A stretch of 64,000 nucleotides of DNA from Gerris lacustris (taxonomy: Eukaryota; Arthropoda; Insecta; Hemiptera; Gerridae): contig OX578282.1 of the NCBI GenBank assembly GCA_951217055.1, positions 71,143,092 to 71,207,091 on the forward strand. The letters are read 5' to 3'. The position numbers and the translations under genes were made by a program. Position 1 is the first letter of the stretch. Every line of letters begins with the position of its first letter. Positions 32,347 through 42,888 of this stretch are shown here, in pieces. The notes under the pieces are model-generated. The model worked only from the letters and a program-made list of their open reading frames with translations, did not search any database and was not told the origin of the DNA.

Positions 32347-32945
32347 TGCTTCCGAGCTTACCGAAGGTAACGGAAGCTATGTGATGGTTCTGATGAACGA
32401 AAATATTTGATGCCTCCAATTTCAAAAATTCCAAGACAGAAATCCGTTTCCAGACATCAGGGAACATTTTTAGTTCCGTGACTGTCTGTTGGTCTGTCAC
32501 CCAGTTTTTGCGAACCAACATATAAAAAATACTCGTCTGATTTTAATGAAATTTAGGTGGTAGGTCATAATTAGCCCATTGTTGGTCCCATATAAGTTTC
32601 AACCTTCTGTGCTTATTTGTTTCTCTTCCACATGCAACACAAACATATATTTATTCACACCTTTAGCTTCATAAGTACTTATCTGATTTGTATGAAACTT
32701 TTATAGTTTATCAAAAGTAACCCGCAAAATAGCACCAAATTAATTCCAACCGTCTGTGCTCTTTAACTTTTGCTAAATTGATACTTTAATTCTGTTAAAA
32801 ATTCTAAACAATTTTGACAGATTTGAAAACACGAGGGAAACAATTAAACAAATTAGACAATAATGGCTTGAAAAGCATAAAATCAATAAAGTACGTAATA
32901 GGATGCGAGGAAGCTATGTGCCACACCAATTGACAGTCTATTTTA
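32347..32945 (+). mobile_element. Family F, full-length copy
   Basis: 5' end GCTTCCGAGCTTACCGAAGG, which folds on itself with TAACGGAAGC. Middle: GTCTGTTGGTCTGTC, AGCCCATTGTTGGTCCCATA, CTTTAACTTTTGCTAAATTG. 3' end GATGCGAGGAAGC, then a TGCCA...CACCAAT...TGACA hairpin (TGGCA in other copies) and a GTCTATTTT tail. The layout recalls families B, C and D. There is no ORF of interest. Confidence 0.75.
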
Positions 32946-34215
32946 TTTAAGTGTGCATTAAGTATGTTTGAGTATCACTAAATATTGTTCAGTACAATTA
33001 ATTTATTTGTTAGTTTTAGTAGGTATAGGGGGTTTAGGTAGGTGAAGCTACTTTAGCCTATTCGATATCAATACATGTGTGATTTTCAGGAGTGGGGATC
33101 GGCCAAAGTAGCTCCATACCTACTGGTGTACGTACTTATACATTCTTACCATAAGTACACAGTATGTATTTTCATTTGAATAATAATACATTGAATTTGG
33201 CCTAAGCATTTCTACCTATTCTTCCTAATTTCTTAATAATTTTTATGATTAACTATAGAATAAAAGTAATTGAGTAATATTTTTGGCGTTGTTATTTTTC
33301 CATTTAATGTCAGTGACGCAGGTTTAAACTTTCAATTGATAATGTGGGAAAACTGTCCATTTCTTTTCTTTCTTTTTTCAAATATATATTTTATCTTTTA
33401 ATAGCCTTGACATTATGAGGTAATTTTGTTAGGTTGAGAGCCTGAAGCAGGCCTCTCTGAAACGTCACGCAAATCTCTCTCTCCCGTTCCCACTCTAAGA
33501 ATCAAACACCATCTATCTTAATCGTTTACTCGTTACTTAAAGATTAAAAAATGGTATTTATATCTTTGATTAAAAGGGTAGATTAAAAAAAACCGTTTTA
33601 TTCTAAAAATGAGCTAAAATTAATAGAGTTAACAGTGAAAGGACTTGAAAGAACTGGAAGGTTAATTATTTCACTTTGTTTAGAAAAACCGCAAAAATGT
33701 TTAAATTACCGCCCTATTTTTTTAAAAATAATATATTTTTTATCTTTGATTTTTGTCTTTATTGTGTTTTCCAATACCATTTATGTAGGTTTTATTATTT
33801 ATAATTTATCTTGTTTTATTTTTAGATTTTTTTAGTGGTTTTGATTATTTTTTTTCGTGATCTATTATTGTAAACGTGAAGTATTCTCGTTTGGTTTCCT
33901 TTCTCTCGATTCTTTTGAATATTAAGTAAGTTTTATTTTATTTTTTTTTTTTTATCTCAAAACGACAATTTTTTCGAAATGATTTTTTGATATGAACGAA
34001 AGGAGTCAAGGTACATCTATGGCCTTGTAACAAAAAAAAAATTAAACTTAATTTATATTTCAAAATAATACTTTCGACTAACATTAGATCGTTTGATTGT
34101 GGGAGGAAAAAATATGTAATGTGACCAATTTATTTGACAGATAAATTAGATTTAATTCAAAAATAAATATAAAATAGACATTAGGCAAAACTTTAGTTGA
34201 AAACCCACCTGTAAG
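32946..34215. other. Unassigned; short inverted repeat at 33.0-33.1 kb
   Basis: GTAGGTGAAGCTACTTTAGCC (about 33038) and GGCCAAAGTAGCTCCATACC (about 33100) form a ~20-bp imperfect stem enclosing ~45 bp, possibly a tiny MITE. 33480-34200 is AT-rich without exon evidence. Confidence 0.4.
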
Positions 34216-35017
34216 TATTAGGACAGAGGGATATTTAGTCCTAAGCATTTGAACATAAAGGAATATCGTTACTTCTTTAGATTGTTACTCCCCTATGTTT
34301 TTAAGGGTTTCGTTGGTAAAACCAAAAAAAAAAACCCTCATAGTTTAGTTCCTGTGTCTGTCTGTCTGTCACTCGGTACGGTTCCAATAACTTTTGAATC
34401 AAAAGAGATAGAATACATGAAACTTTCCAGTTTTAAAGATCGATTTAACGCGCACACAGGAAATATATAGCGAACTCAAAATTATCAGCTCTTCAAATCC
34501 AAAATGGAAGATAATTCGCGTCACGCGATTTTTTTTTTTAAATTTTGAGTGGGGTATCAAATGAAAAGTATTGAAGACTAGATTACAAAAATATAAATCA
34601 CTTTTGGAAAGTGTTTAATTTTCCGTTCCATTTTGTCAAAAAACATCAAAATTTGGCGTCCCCCCCCCCCTTACACTAATTTCATGTTCACAATACCAAC
34701 GAAACCCTTTTTACGTGAGACGGTACGCACAACCGCAATTTATTTAGAATATAAATGACATAAACTAAATAACTACTATAAGTATAAGATAAAGCGATGT
34801 TTTGTCAAATTTACTTATGGACAAAGGAGGATCATACTTCTATTTTTACATATAAGGGGAGTAACAATCTAACGAAGTGCCGGAATGATGTCACCCTTCT
34901 GTTTATAAATGTGGTAAAATCTCTTTGTCTAATTAACTTTAACTGTTTGAGAAAGGGATATTACCACTTTTATTTATGTACAGAAGTGTGAATACTAAAT
35001 ATCCCTTTGTCTTAATA
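34216..35017. mobile_element. TIR element J, copy 1, split by family D
   Basis: Outer TIRs TATTAGGACAGAGGGATATT (34216) and, reversed from 35017, TATTAAGACAAAGGGATATT. Inner inverted pair CTTCTTTAGATTGTTACTCCCC (about 34271) and GGGGAGTAACAATCTAACG (about 34858). Without the D insertion at 34303-34737 it would be about 370 bp. No coding sequence; the DNA transposon superfamily is unknown. Confidence 0.7.
34303..34737 (+). mobile_element. HINE-like family D, full copy inserted in J
   Basis: 5' AAGGGTTTCGTTGGTAAAACC, CTGTCTGTCTGTC microsatellite, CAAAATTATCAGCTCTTC, GAGTGGGGTATCAAATGAAA, C-run, 3' sub-terminal inverted repeat TACCAACGAAACCC (34694), then a weak GTGAG...CGCAC stem and an AACCGCAA tail. 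Element J at 42597-42756 shows the same target (CCCCTATGTTTTATTTATAA) without D, which fixes the borders to within a few T residues and shows no target duplication. Confidence 0.75.
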
Positions 35018-35697
35018 GATAATTGAATCGAGGAATGTTATTATTAATACATACATACAGGAGTGTTTACATTCCTTTAGTCCGTGACGTGTGAATCCAT
35101 CTTATATAAAGTAACGAGTTATTTACGTATTTCTAACGTTTATTGTAATTCTGGTATCACAATTTACATATATTACCTGATAATTATTAGTAATTAGTTA
35201 GTTATGGTATAACGGACATACTGGCTACTCCTATTTGCATGTTATTCCTTGCTAGACGACTTATCTATATAATTGTTTACTACTTACGTGTGTGTGAGAT
35301 AACAGATCAAGATGTCAGGGAAATTGGCTAACCACCTGTAGACAGCTGATATATTCTCTCTCTCTCTCTCACTAACACACTCTCTCTCGCTCTAACTCTC
35401 TCAATTAAACTCAAATATTTTCTTATCAGAAGTTGATGGTAAACAAACAATATGTTGGAAGGACTTACGTTATCAGTTGGTGGTTACAACAGTATAATAG
35501 ACGGTGGAATTGGGCTCTGTTGGATATGAAATTGATTATTTTATTTTGAGACGTGTTGTTTACATTTATTGCAAGGAGAAAGCTGTGTGAGGACACAACA
35601 CTAACAAGCCTTGGAGTTTTCCTTCTTATTATACAGAGATTTTCAAGAATAACTATCCATTCAATTACTCTTTTTCCCTGTTGTGACAGGTTATTTT
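35018..35697. other. Unassigned; (CT)n tract
   Basis: (TC)n at about 35355-35370 with further CTCTC groups to 35400. A minus-strand GTAAGT-type site (35464-35470) has no supported exon. Confidence 0.4.
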
Positions 35698-37023
35698 ACT
35701 ACGTTTTTATTAGCTTGCTTTCTTGTTTGTTTGTTTGACCGGTACAAATCTGGCAATCGATTTCTAACTAACTTCCCGAATATCTAGACATTTGAAACTT
35801 TTAGCATAGCTCAGAACACGATGACAATGCATTATTTTAATACTTTTAGCCATCTTCCAGCAGAATTTAATTGGTTTTCAGCAAATTTTGCTATATGGAA
35901 AGTTAGTTCGGAAAAAATCCGCAAGTTATTTTATATGTTTTGCCATGTCCTACATTTACGCAATCTTCATTTTGACACATTGAATGACAGCAAAACAGGA
36001 AATATATCGATTATATTATTTATCGATTATATTATTTATATTATTTCAAATATATTATCGATGGCACGGTTTAGATTTGGTGTTGGGGAGATCCGTTGTA
36101 CAATGATTTGTCCTTTTTATGGTCCGTTGGCAAAACCAAGGACCCTTATATTTTCCTGCGTGTGTCTGTCCGTCCGTCCTGTCGCCTGCTCTCACGGCTA
36201 CACCTTTTGTCCGATCACTTTAAAATTTGGCATGTATGTGTCTTGTACCTGCCCACATATTTTAAAAATATTTTTCAAAACAATTAGGGTAAAAAAGCTT
36301 AAGGGTTACAATTTTTTTATTTTTTTTCGACACCGTAAGGGGTATCATATGAAAGGGTACGTCGAGCTGATTACAAAAATATATAATTCTTTGGTTTTAA
36401 CTTTGATAGGGCGAGCGTAGGCAAGTTTGAAGTGGGTTTGAAACGTGTCCCCCCCTTCTATCTCGCTTATGTGAAGTGCAACAAATCTGAAAAAATTCCT
36501 GAACATTCTTCGACCAAAAGTAAAAATACCACTTTTTGTTAATTTCGAAAAAAATATTATTTTATTTTTTATTGACAAAATACGTTTTTTTATAACTAAG
36601 GTCTTTTCGATGTATTTATATGGTTGTAGTCCGGTTCAATGGCAAAAAAATACTTTATCAGAAGTTTGTTTATGTGTTTTGAGAATGTCAGACCCTTAGT
36701 ATAGTTCAAAGTAAGCTTTTTAGCATTTTAAAAAACACCATCAATAGGGTACTACTTAAACTATACAGGGTTGCCTACGGACCCTCGCTGTGTACTGACT
36801 AGCACACACTTGACCTGTTTATATAGATTTAAGATCAGCTCTCTAGATGGTTGTCATTTATGTGAAGTAAATAAATTCGGAACTATTTTTTTTTTTTTTT
36901 TTTTTTTTTTTTCACTAACATTATATATTATATAACAATAACAATTATATTATCAACATTACATACGATTCAACAGAAAATTTAAAAACGTAGTATATAA
37001 AAAGTTCTTTTTATCTTGAAATT
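35698..37023 (+). mobile_element. HINE-like family B, copy 4, split by family C
   Basis: 5' landmarks at 35698-36110, 3' landmarks at 36823-37023 (ATTTAAGATCAGCTCTCTAG, TTTAAAAACGTAGT, hairpin, CTTGAAATTA). Family C lies between GATTTGTCCTTTT and ATAGATTTAAG, which are contiguous in copies 2, 3, 5 and 6. Confidence 0.8.
36119..36822 (+). mobile_element. HINE-like family C, copy 2, nested in B
   Basis: Starts GGTCCGTTGGCAAAACCAAG, ends GCCTACGGACCCTCGC, a hairpin around TGACTAGCACAC, and ACTTGACCTGTTTAT. It is inserted after a T-run in family B with no clear target duplication. One hairpin base differs from copy 1 (GTGTACT instead of GTGTGCT). Confidence 0.75.
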
Positions 37024-37133
37024 ATTTTCTTATTTCTTTCGAAGATAAACCATTTATTCAAAATGTAAACTGAATCAAGGTCCATTCCAATTACCCAGCA
37101 CGAGGATACAAATATCTACACAACACTGCGTAA
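37024..37133. other. Short unassigned spacer
   Basis: No feature seen between family B copy 4 and the Harbinger element. Confidence 0.4.
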
Positions 37134-37939
37134 AGGCGCAAATACACATGCTAGTAAAAAAGCATGCCAGTGGCGAGTTACTAGCACGTCTGTAGCTGGC
37201 ATGCTGCAGACGCTGTGCACATTTGCCAGTGAAACAGCATGCTAGTATCATCCGGATGATCGGTCTTGTGCGAGCTACTAGCACATGACAATACACATTC
37301 CAGTCACAGTTCTAGTTTTGAAACAGGCAATCGTTTCTTGCCTTCTTTTAGCCGGAATAAATGATTAGATAATTGTATTTTATTTAATTAATTTTGATAG
37401 TTTTATTAATTGTTTTAATGTACCTTATGAATGTATCGATGCGGAATGAAATTAACCAGATTGCTCTGTTACTTGCAAAGAACTGTGTTTTAAAACATTT
37501 GAAAAATAATAAAACGACACGAAAAGTGTGGGTAAAGATTGGATAGCTAGAAGGGAATTAGGTACATGGAGCGAGTCAGTGGCTACTAAATGAAATGCGG
37601 TTCGGGGACGTCCATGGTTTTAGGAATCAATTGCGAATGATTCCGGAGAAAGTAGATGAGTTGTTGTCTGATAACCGCGAAAGGAAGGAACGCAACTGAA
37701 GACTGAGACTGAAGGGCTGAGGGAGACTCGTGCTAGCTACTAGCAAACTTGCGCTGGCAGGCCTGTTTACACGTGCCTTATCAGTTCCCCCTCCCCTCAG
37801 CTTGTGCCTCTGGCAAGACAAAAATCAAACTTCGTGCGATTTACTCGCATGCTATTTGATGTATACACATGACAGCAGCTCTCCTCTGCGAGCTACTCGT
37901 ATGTTTTTGTGCGAGTAACTAGCATGTGTATTTCCGCCT
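37134..37939 (+). mobile_element. PIF/Harbinger-derived element Q1
   Basis: 806 bp with TIRs AGGCGCAAATACACATGCTAGT and (reversed) AGGCGGAAATACACATGCTAGT, flanked by TAA on both sides (37131-37133, 37940-37942), a TWA target typical of PIF/Harbinger. GCTAGT/ACTAGC-type motifs repeat through both ends. It holds a broken transposase remnant at 37526-37699. The second copy is at 55096-55874. Confidence 0.8.
37526..37699 (+). pseudogene. Harbinger transposase N-terminal remnant in Q1
   Basis: After one frameshift, frames give VWVK then DWIARRELGTWSES, and later RFGDVHGFRNQLRMIPEKVD followed by ELLS and a stop. HARBI1-type proteins have W-V-R-x-W-x-x-R-R near the N-terminus and Y/FRN-x-LRM-x-x-x-x-F-D-E-L-L next, so order and motifs fit. 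Frameshift, early stops and absence of the DDE domain make it inactive. Confidence 0.7.
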
Positions 37940-37942
37940 TAA

Positions 37943-38204
37943 CATTTTATTTTAAAAAAAAAATCGGGTACGGGGTACCTCGTAACTTTTCCTCACTGCG
38001 GAGGCCACCAAAGTGGCCTCTTCTGCTGCTCCGCAGCAGGAGGAAGGTGCATTGAGCGAGGTTGGTACATTAATGGGTGACCGTTTTGAACTAACTGAAC
38101 TAAGTCAGAAAAGGTTTTTTTAATTTAAACGTGCTAAGTGATTTGGGAAAGAATTGTTCGAGAATTCGGCAGAGATTAGAGAGGGGAACAGATAAGCAAC
38201 ATCT
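37943..38204. other. Unassigned, with hairpins and 5S-like text
   Basis: GAGGCCAC-CAAA-GTGGCCTC (about 38004-38023) and CTGCTGCTCCGCAGCAG form two adjacent hairpins. GGTTGGTACATTAATGGGTG with ACCG (about 38060-38083) resembles the internal control region C of 5S rRNA. The rest of a 5S gene is not recognisable. Confidence 0.35.
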
Positions 38205-38719
38205 CTTACTTGTACTGGATGTATTAGACCTAATAGAACTTACTTGTACTGGATGTATTAGACCTAGTAGAACTTACTTGTACTGGATGTATTAGACCTA
38301 GTAGAACTTACTTGTACTGGATGTATTAGACCTAATAGAACTTACTTGTACTGGATGTATTAGACCTAGTAGAACTTACTTGTACTGGATGTATTAGACC
38401 TAGTAGAACTTACTTGTACTGGATGTATTAGACCTAATAGAACTTACTTGTACTGGATGTATTAGACCTAATAGAACTTACTTGTACTGGATGTATTAGA
38501 CCTAGTAGAACTTACTTGTACTGGATGTATTAGACCTAGTAGAACTTACTTGTACTGGATGTATTAGACCTAGTAGAACTTACTTGTACTGGATGTATTA
38601 GACCTAATAGAACTTACTTGTACTGGATGTATTAGACCTAGTAGAACTTACTTGTACTGGATGTATTAGACCTAGTAGAACTTACTTGTACTGGATGTAT
38701 TAGACCTAGTAGAACTTAC
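38205..38719 (+). repeat. 34-bp minisatellite, 15 units
   Basis: Unit TTACTTGTACTGGATGTATT plus AGACCTARTAGAAC, repeated 15 times with almost no variation. The only recurring difference is A or G in CTARTAG, in the order A G G A G G A A G G G A G G G. It ends with one substitution (CTTACC). It does not code for protein. Confidence 0.95.
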
Positions 38720-39454
38720 CTGGACAGGGGTACACTTGGCTAAACCAATCTCACATGTTTTACGCGCGAATTGGCTTATTGTTTTACAAAGTGTTTTTAT
38801 TGGGATATATTTAGTATACGTAACAAGTTGCATTGCAAGAAATAAAGTAAAAGGCGGGTAATTGATCATGTAGCCTGAGGCGCCACTGAAAGGCTTTTAG
38901 CTGTATTTAAAGCATTGTGTTTCGCCACCCTTACTGCTTATTTCCCCGGCAGTTGATAACGTATCAGTGATCTCATAGTCCCCCCCCCCCCCCGTGTAAA
39001 TTTACCAATATCTTTAGTTTTATATTTTCTAATAGCCATTATCTAAAAGTAATCTTTGGGTCGTTTAACTTGGTTTTGCCGAAAATATCTGGCTCCAAGA
39101 CTTTTATCTTTTATAATAGTTTTCCGTGGTATTTGTATCCTAGTTAGAGTTAGTTGATGATTTTGCAACTGAAAGTATTAGTTTAGAGGCCTCGGGCGAG
39201 TTAACGTCCCTTTCTAGCTATAAATCTTTGTAAGACACATTGCTAAGAGACATTTCATTTATTTTCTTACGACTTCGTCTATTTAAACTTACTTAGAATA
39301 GATAAAAAATTGTTTGTAGCGACCGATATTTTGTCGTTATCAAACACCGTGGACATAAGAACACACCGATGGTTTGATTTGAAATAATCTAGAGTTGTCA
39401 AACTGCAATACACGTAAAAACAATCAGATGATACGGTTTCAGTCTTTGTCCGAG
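38720..39454. other. Unassigned sequence
   Basis: A C-run lies at 38981-38993. No exon or shared repeat was recognised. Confidence 0.45.
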
Positions 39455-40012
39455 AAAAAATCGGTCCGAGACAACTCAGACAAACTTTCTCATATACGAG
39501 TTCATAATTATTTAGCAGTGTTTTCCATTTATTAGTTTTCGTATGTACATTTAATTATTATTTAACATTTTATCGAAATGTATCACAAAAATAACATCAC
39601 CTGGGCGGGGAATCGAAGCCGGGCTCTCTCCGTCCGCGTTTTAAGCATTTTTTCTCAGTAACTAGATTTTTCTCCGGAAAACGGCTTATATGGTTAGATT
39701 CGTATTTAAATTGGCTACATTTTAGAATTTTTAATCAAAATCGTCGGAACCGTTTTCGAGAAATACTTTTTTTTCATGTTTTTTCAGAGTTTTTGGGGGG
39801 AAGCGCCCCCAAATTTGGATCTAAAATTCGTTTCTCGATTTCGCCTCGGAGTATGATTTTTCTGAACATGTATGCCAAATTTCGTCAAAATCGGTCCTGT
39901 AGGTTAGGCTCCAGGCGTCTGCACAGACAGACAGACAGACATTTTTTTAAAACACTTTTTTTTATACTCAGGGGACCTTAAAACGTGTAAATCCATCAAA
40001 TTCAAAATGAAT
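39455..40012 (+). mobile_element. Family E, copy 4
   Basis: Full order of E blocks: ATCGGTCCGAGACAACTCAG, CGGGGAATCGAAGCCGGGCT, TTCGCCTCGGAGTATGATTT, CTGAACATGTATGCCAAATT, GACAGACAGACAGAC, AACGTGTAAATCCATCAAAT. Its 3' hairpin is replaced by a direct junction with reverse-strand family C. Confidence 0.75.
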
Positions 40013-40509
40013 TTTCTCAAAACGTATTTTGTCAATAAAAAATAAAATAATTTTTTTTCGAAATTTCCAAAAAGTGGTATCTTTACTTTTGGTCGAAGAA
40101 TTTTCAGGAATTTTTTCAGATTTTTTGCACTTCACATAAGCAAGATAAAGGGGGGGGGACACGTTTCACACCCAATTTAAGCTTGCCTACGCTCGCCCTA
40201 TCAAAGTTATAACCAAAGAATTATATATTTTTGTAATCAGCTCGACGTACCATTTCATATGATACACCTTACGGTGTCGAAAAAAAATAAAAAAATAAAT
40301 TAACCCTTAAGTTTTTTTACCCTAATTTTTTGAAAAATATTTTTTTTAAGTTGCTATATTTTTAAAATATGTGGGTAGGTACAAGACACATACGTGCCAA
40401 ATTTCAAAGTGATCGGACAAAAGGTGTAGCCGTGAGAGCAGGCGACAGGACGGACGGACAGACACACGCAGGAAAATATAAGGGTCCTTGGTTTTGCCTA
40501 CGGACCCTA
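40013..40509 (-). mobile_element. Family C, copy 3, 3'-truncated
   Basis: Minus-strand copy: its 5' end AGGGTCCGTAGGCAAAACC lies at 40491-40509 and it runs to AATACGTTTTGA at 40013. It lacks the last third, including the terminal hairpin, and abuts family E. Confidence 0.7.
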
Positions 40510-40792
40510 AAAATGCGATTTGTTACTCCTCATAATGAATATTTCACAATCCAACATGTTATTTAAATCATAAACAAGATATAACGCCTGCAGATTGAAT
40601 TGACCTGCGAGATGTTGCCAAAAAAATAAATAAATAAAAAGTTTTAAAAAAATTAATAATAATAATTACCAACATGTTGGGTGTTTGTGGGTGTGACAAT
40701 CTTTAGACACCTAATTCCTGCTTACAATCAAGCTGAAACTTGTCAGACTGATACCAGTATAGAACATTCTGTCAAATTTTAGACTTATTGTT
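40510..40792. other. Unassigned sequence
   Basis: No feature recognised. Confidence 0.4.
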
Positions 40793-41370
40793 GTTTTCGA
40801 GCTTACCGAAGGTAACGGAAGCTATGTGATCGTTCTGAAGAACGAAAATATTTTATCTCTCCGATTTTAAAAATTCCAAGACAGAAATCCGTTTCAGATT
40901 TCAGGGAACATTTTTGGTTCCGTGTCTGTTTCTCAATCTGTCTGTTGCTCAATTTTTGCGAACCGACGTATATCTTTAAACTTAATGTCCAATTTGAATG
41001 AAATGTTGGCCATAATTAGCCCATTGTTAATCCCATATAAGTTTCAACCTTATGCGCTCATTTGTTTCTCTTCTTCATGTGGCCAAACGTACAATTATTT
41101 ACACCTATATCTTTAAAATTTCTCATCTGATTTTTATGAAATTTGGGTGGTTTTGTGGAAAGTAGCCCGCAGATAGCACCAGATTCATATCAACCGTCTG
41201 CACTCTTTAACTTTTGCTTAATAATTGATACTTTAATTCGTGTGAGAAATCAAAACGGGGGGAAACAAATAAATTAGATAATATTTGCTCACAAAAGCAT
41301 AAAACCAATAAAGTTCGTAATAGGGTGCGAGAAAGCTTTTTGCCACACTAATTGGCAGTCTATTTTTTAC
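40793..41370 (+). mobile_element. Family F, full-length copy
   Basis: CGAGCTTACCGAAGGTAACG to GTGCGAGAAAGC, TGCCACACTAATTGGCA hairpin and GTCTATTTT tail. The order of internal blocks is identical to 32347-32945. Confidence 0.75.
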
Positions 41371-41506
41371 TTTTCCTCACTACCTATTGTATACCTATAG
41401 GAAAAGTATTGTTTTCACCCCAAATTTTTTTTTTTCAAAATTAAATGAATTTCCGAAACAATTTGTTCCGATCAATTTTTCAATTATCCGTTTTGGGTGT
41501 TTTTAA
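41371..41506. other. Short unassigned spacer
   Basis: No feature seen apart from a T-run near 41428. Confidence 0.35.
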
Positions 41507-41774
41507 GGTCGCTCCCTGACTTGTCGGTACGATATCGGTGCGGTATCGGTAAGCTAGTATGCCGATGCGGTAAGATTCTTTACCGAGCGGCCATATCCAT
41601 ATCTTACCGATTCGGTACAGATTCTTAACCGCGCGGTAAGGAGTCAGTATACCGAGAGTCGGTAAGAACATCTTACCGACGCTCGGTATACCGATTCCTT
41701 ACCGCGCGGTAAAGAATCTTACCGCATCGGCATACTAGCTTACCGATACCGTACCGACAAGTCAGGGAGCGGCC
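41507..41774. mobile_element. Palindromic TIR element Y with TTACCG repeats
   Basis: 268 bp, flanked by TAA on both sides (41504-41506, 41775-41777). Ends GGTCGCTCCCTGACTTGTCG and (reversed) GGCCGCTCCCTGACTTGTCG. The element is a long palindrome, and nearly every stem segment contains TTACCG or CGGTAA, over a dozen in total. TAA targets suit PIF/Harbinger but the TIR is not diagnostic. No coding. Confidence 0.75.
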
Positions 41775-41777
41775 TAA

Positions 41778-42422
41778 GACCTCCTGACTGGTTCACAGCA
41801 TGACGTCTTTATGTATGTATGTGTGTGTGTATGTTAGCATCGAAGCGCCCAAGATATTTAACCTAGAGAGTTGAAACTTGGCAGAAAAATCAGTCCTTAC
41901 CTGAAGTGGTGCCGCCCGGAAAATCCACTTTTTCCGTCTACTTTTTCTCCACACTTTCCGATAGCCAAACCAGTTTAATTTTCAGACATAATCTATAGAT
42001 TCTGTAAGAAATAAATATTATTTTGTTGTTTATCTATAGTATTGAGGAATGTGGAAAAACAGAATGGGTTTTGAAATGTCTGTGTATATACCGCGTGAGA
42101 ACACTGTTGGCTGCTTTGTTCTCTAAAAGTCGTCGGGTTCACGCACTCGGTTCTCACGCAATATTCTCCTTGTCTTTGCCAATAAAACCAAACAAATATA
42201 GTTTTTTTAAAGAAACGTATTTATGAAATTAAATGTATAAGAGTGACGGAGATTGGATGGAATAAAAGTCCGTTGTGTGTGTGGTTTTCATATTTATTGT
42301 CAAAGCTTTCTTAAACTTTCTCAAGTCGACATAAAAACCTCTTCAATTAGAAATTAAATTCATGTTTAACTTATTGAACAGTTTTATTAGAATTTTTATT
42401 GATCCCTTGTGCAGTTAAAATA
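41778..42422. other. Unassigned sequence
   Basis: (TG/TATG)n near 41811-41833. The 67-codon frame at 42023-42226 shows no domain. Confidence 0.4.
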
Positions 42423-42559
42423 CTGTTCTTATTCCGTGTAGTTAAGTTCTGTTCTTATTCCTTGTAGTTAAGTTCTGCTCTTATTCCTTGTAGTTAAGTT
42501 CTGCTCTTATTCCTTGTAGTTATGTTCTGCTCTTATTCCTTGTAGTCAAGTTCTGCTCT
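42423..42559 (+). repeat. 26-bp minisatellite, about 5 units
   Basis: Unit CTGCTCTTATTCCTTGTAGT plus TAAGTT; single-base variants only (GTT/GCT, TAAG/TATG/CAAG). Confidence 0.9.
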
Positions 42560-42596
42560 TCAACCACAAGTTTATGTGGTCCCTTAAGTCTTAAGC

Positions 42597-42756
42597 GGTA
42601 CTTCTTTAGATTGTTACTCCCCTATGTTTTATTTATAATATAAATGACAGACTAAATAACTATTAAGGCAAAGGGATGTTTAGTCCAATGTACTTTGGGA
42701 CAAAGGAATATCAAACTTTTGTTTTTATAAGGGGAGTAATAATCTAAAGAAGTGCC
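42597..42756. mobile_element. TIR element J, copy 2 (uninterrupted inner part)
   Basis: Inverted ends GGTACTTCTTTAGATTGTTA (42597) and, reversed from 42756, GGCACTTCTTTAGATTATTA around the core TATTTATAATATAAATGACA. It provides the empty site for the D insertion in copy 1. Confidence 0.75.
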
Positions 42757-42888
42757 TCCTAAATAACTATGCAGTAAGACCTAAAATCTAGGTCCGAGCT
42801 GCAAACCCGTACTAAAACAAAACAAAAAAACTTTGAGAGAAAAGAACATCACACTCGCTGTATCTAAGGGTGATAATATCCCCTAGTC
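42757..42888. other. Short unassigned spacer
   Basis: No feature except the left hAT target copy CCCTAGTC at 42881-42888. Confidence 0.5.

Noticed and set aside
35821..36420. 199-codon frame, the longest in the window
   Set aside because: It runs through the nested B and C repeats and is broken or different in all other copies.
42023..42226. 67-codon plus-strand frame
   Set aside because: No domain, no splice context and unremarkable composition.
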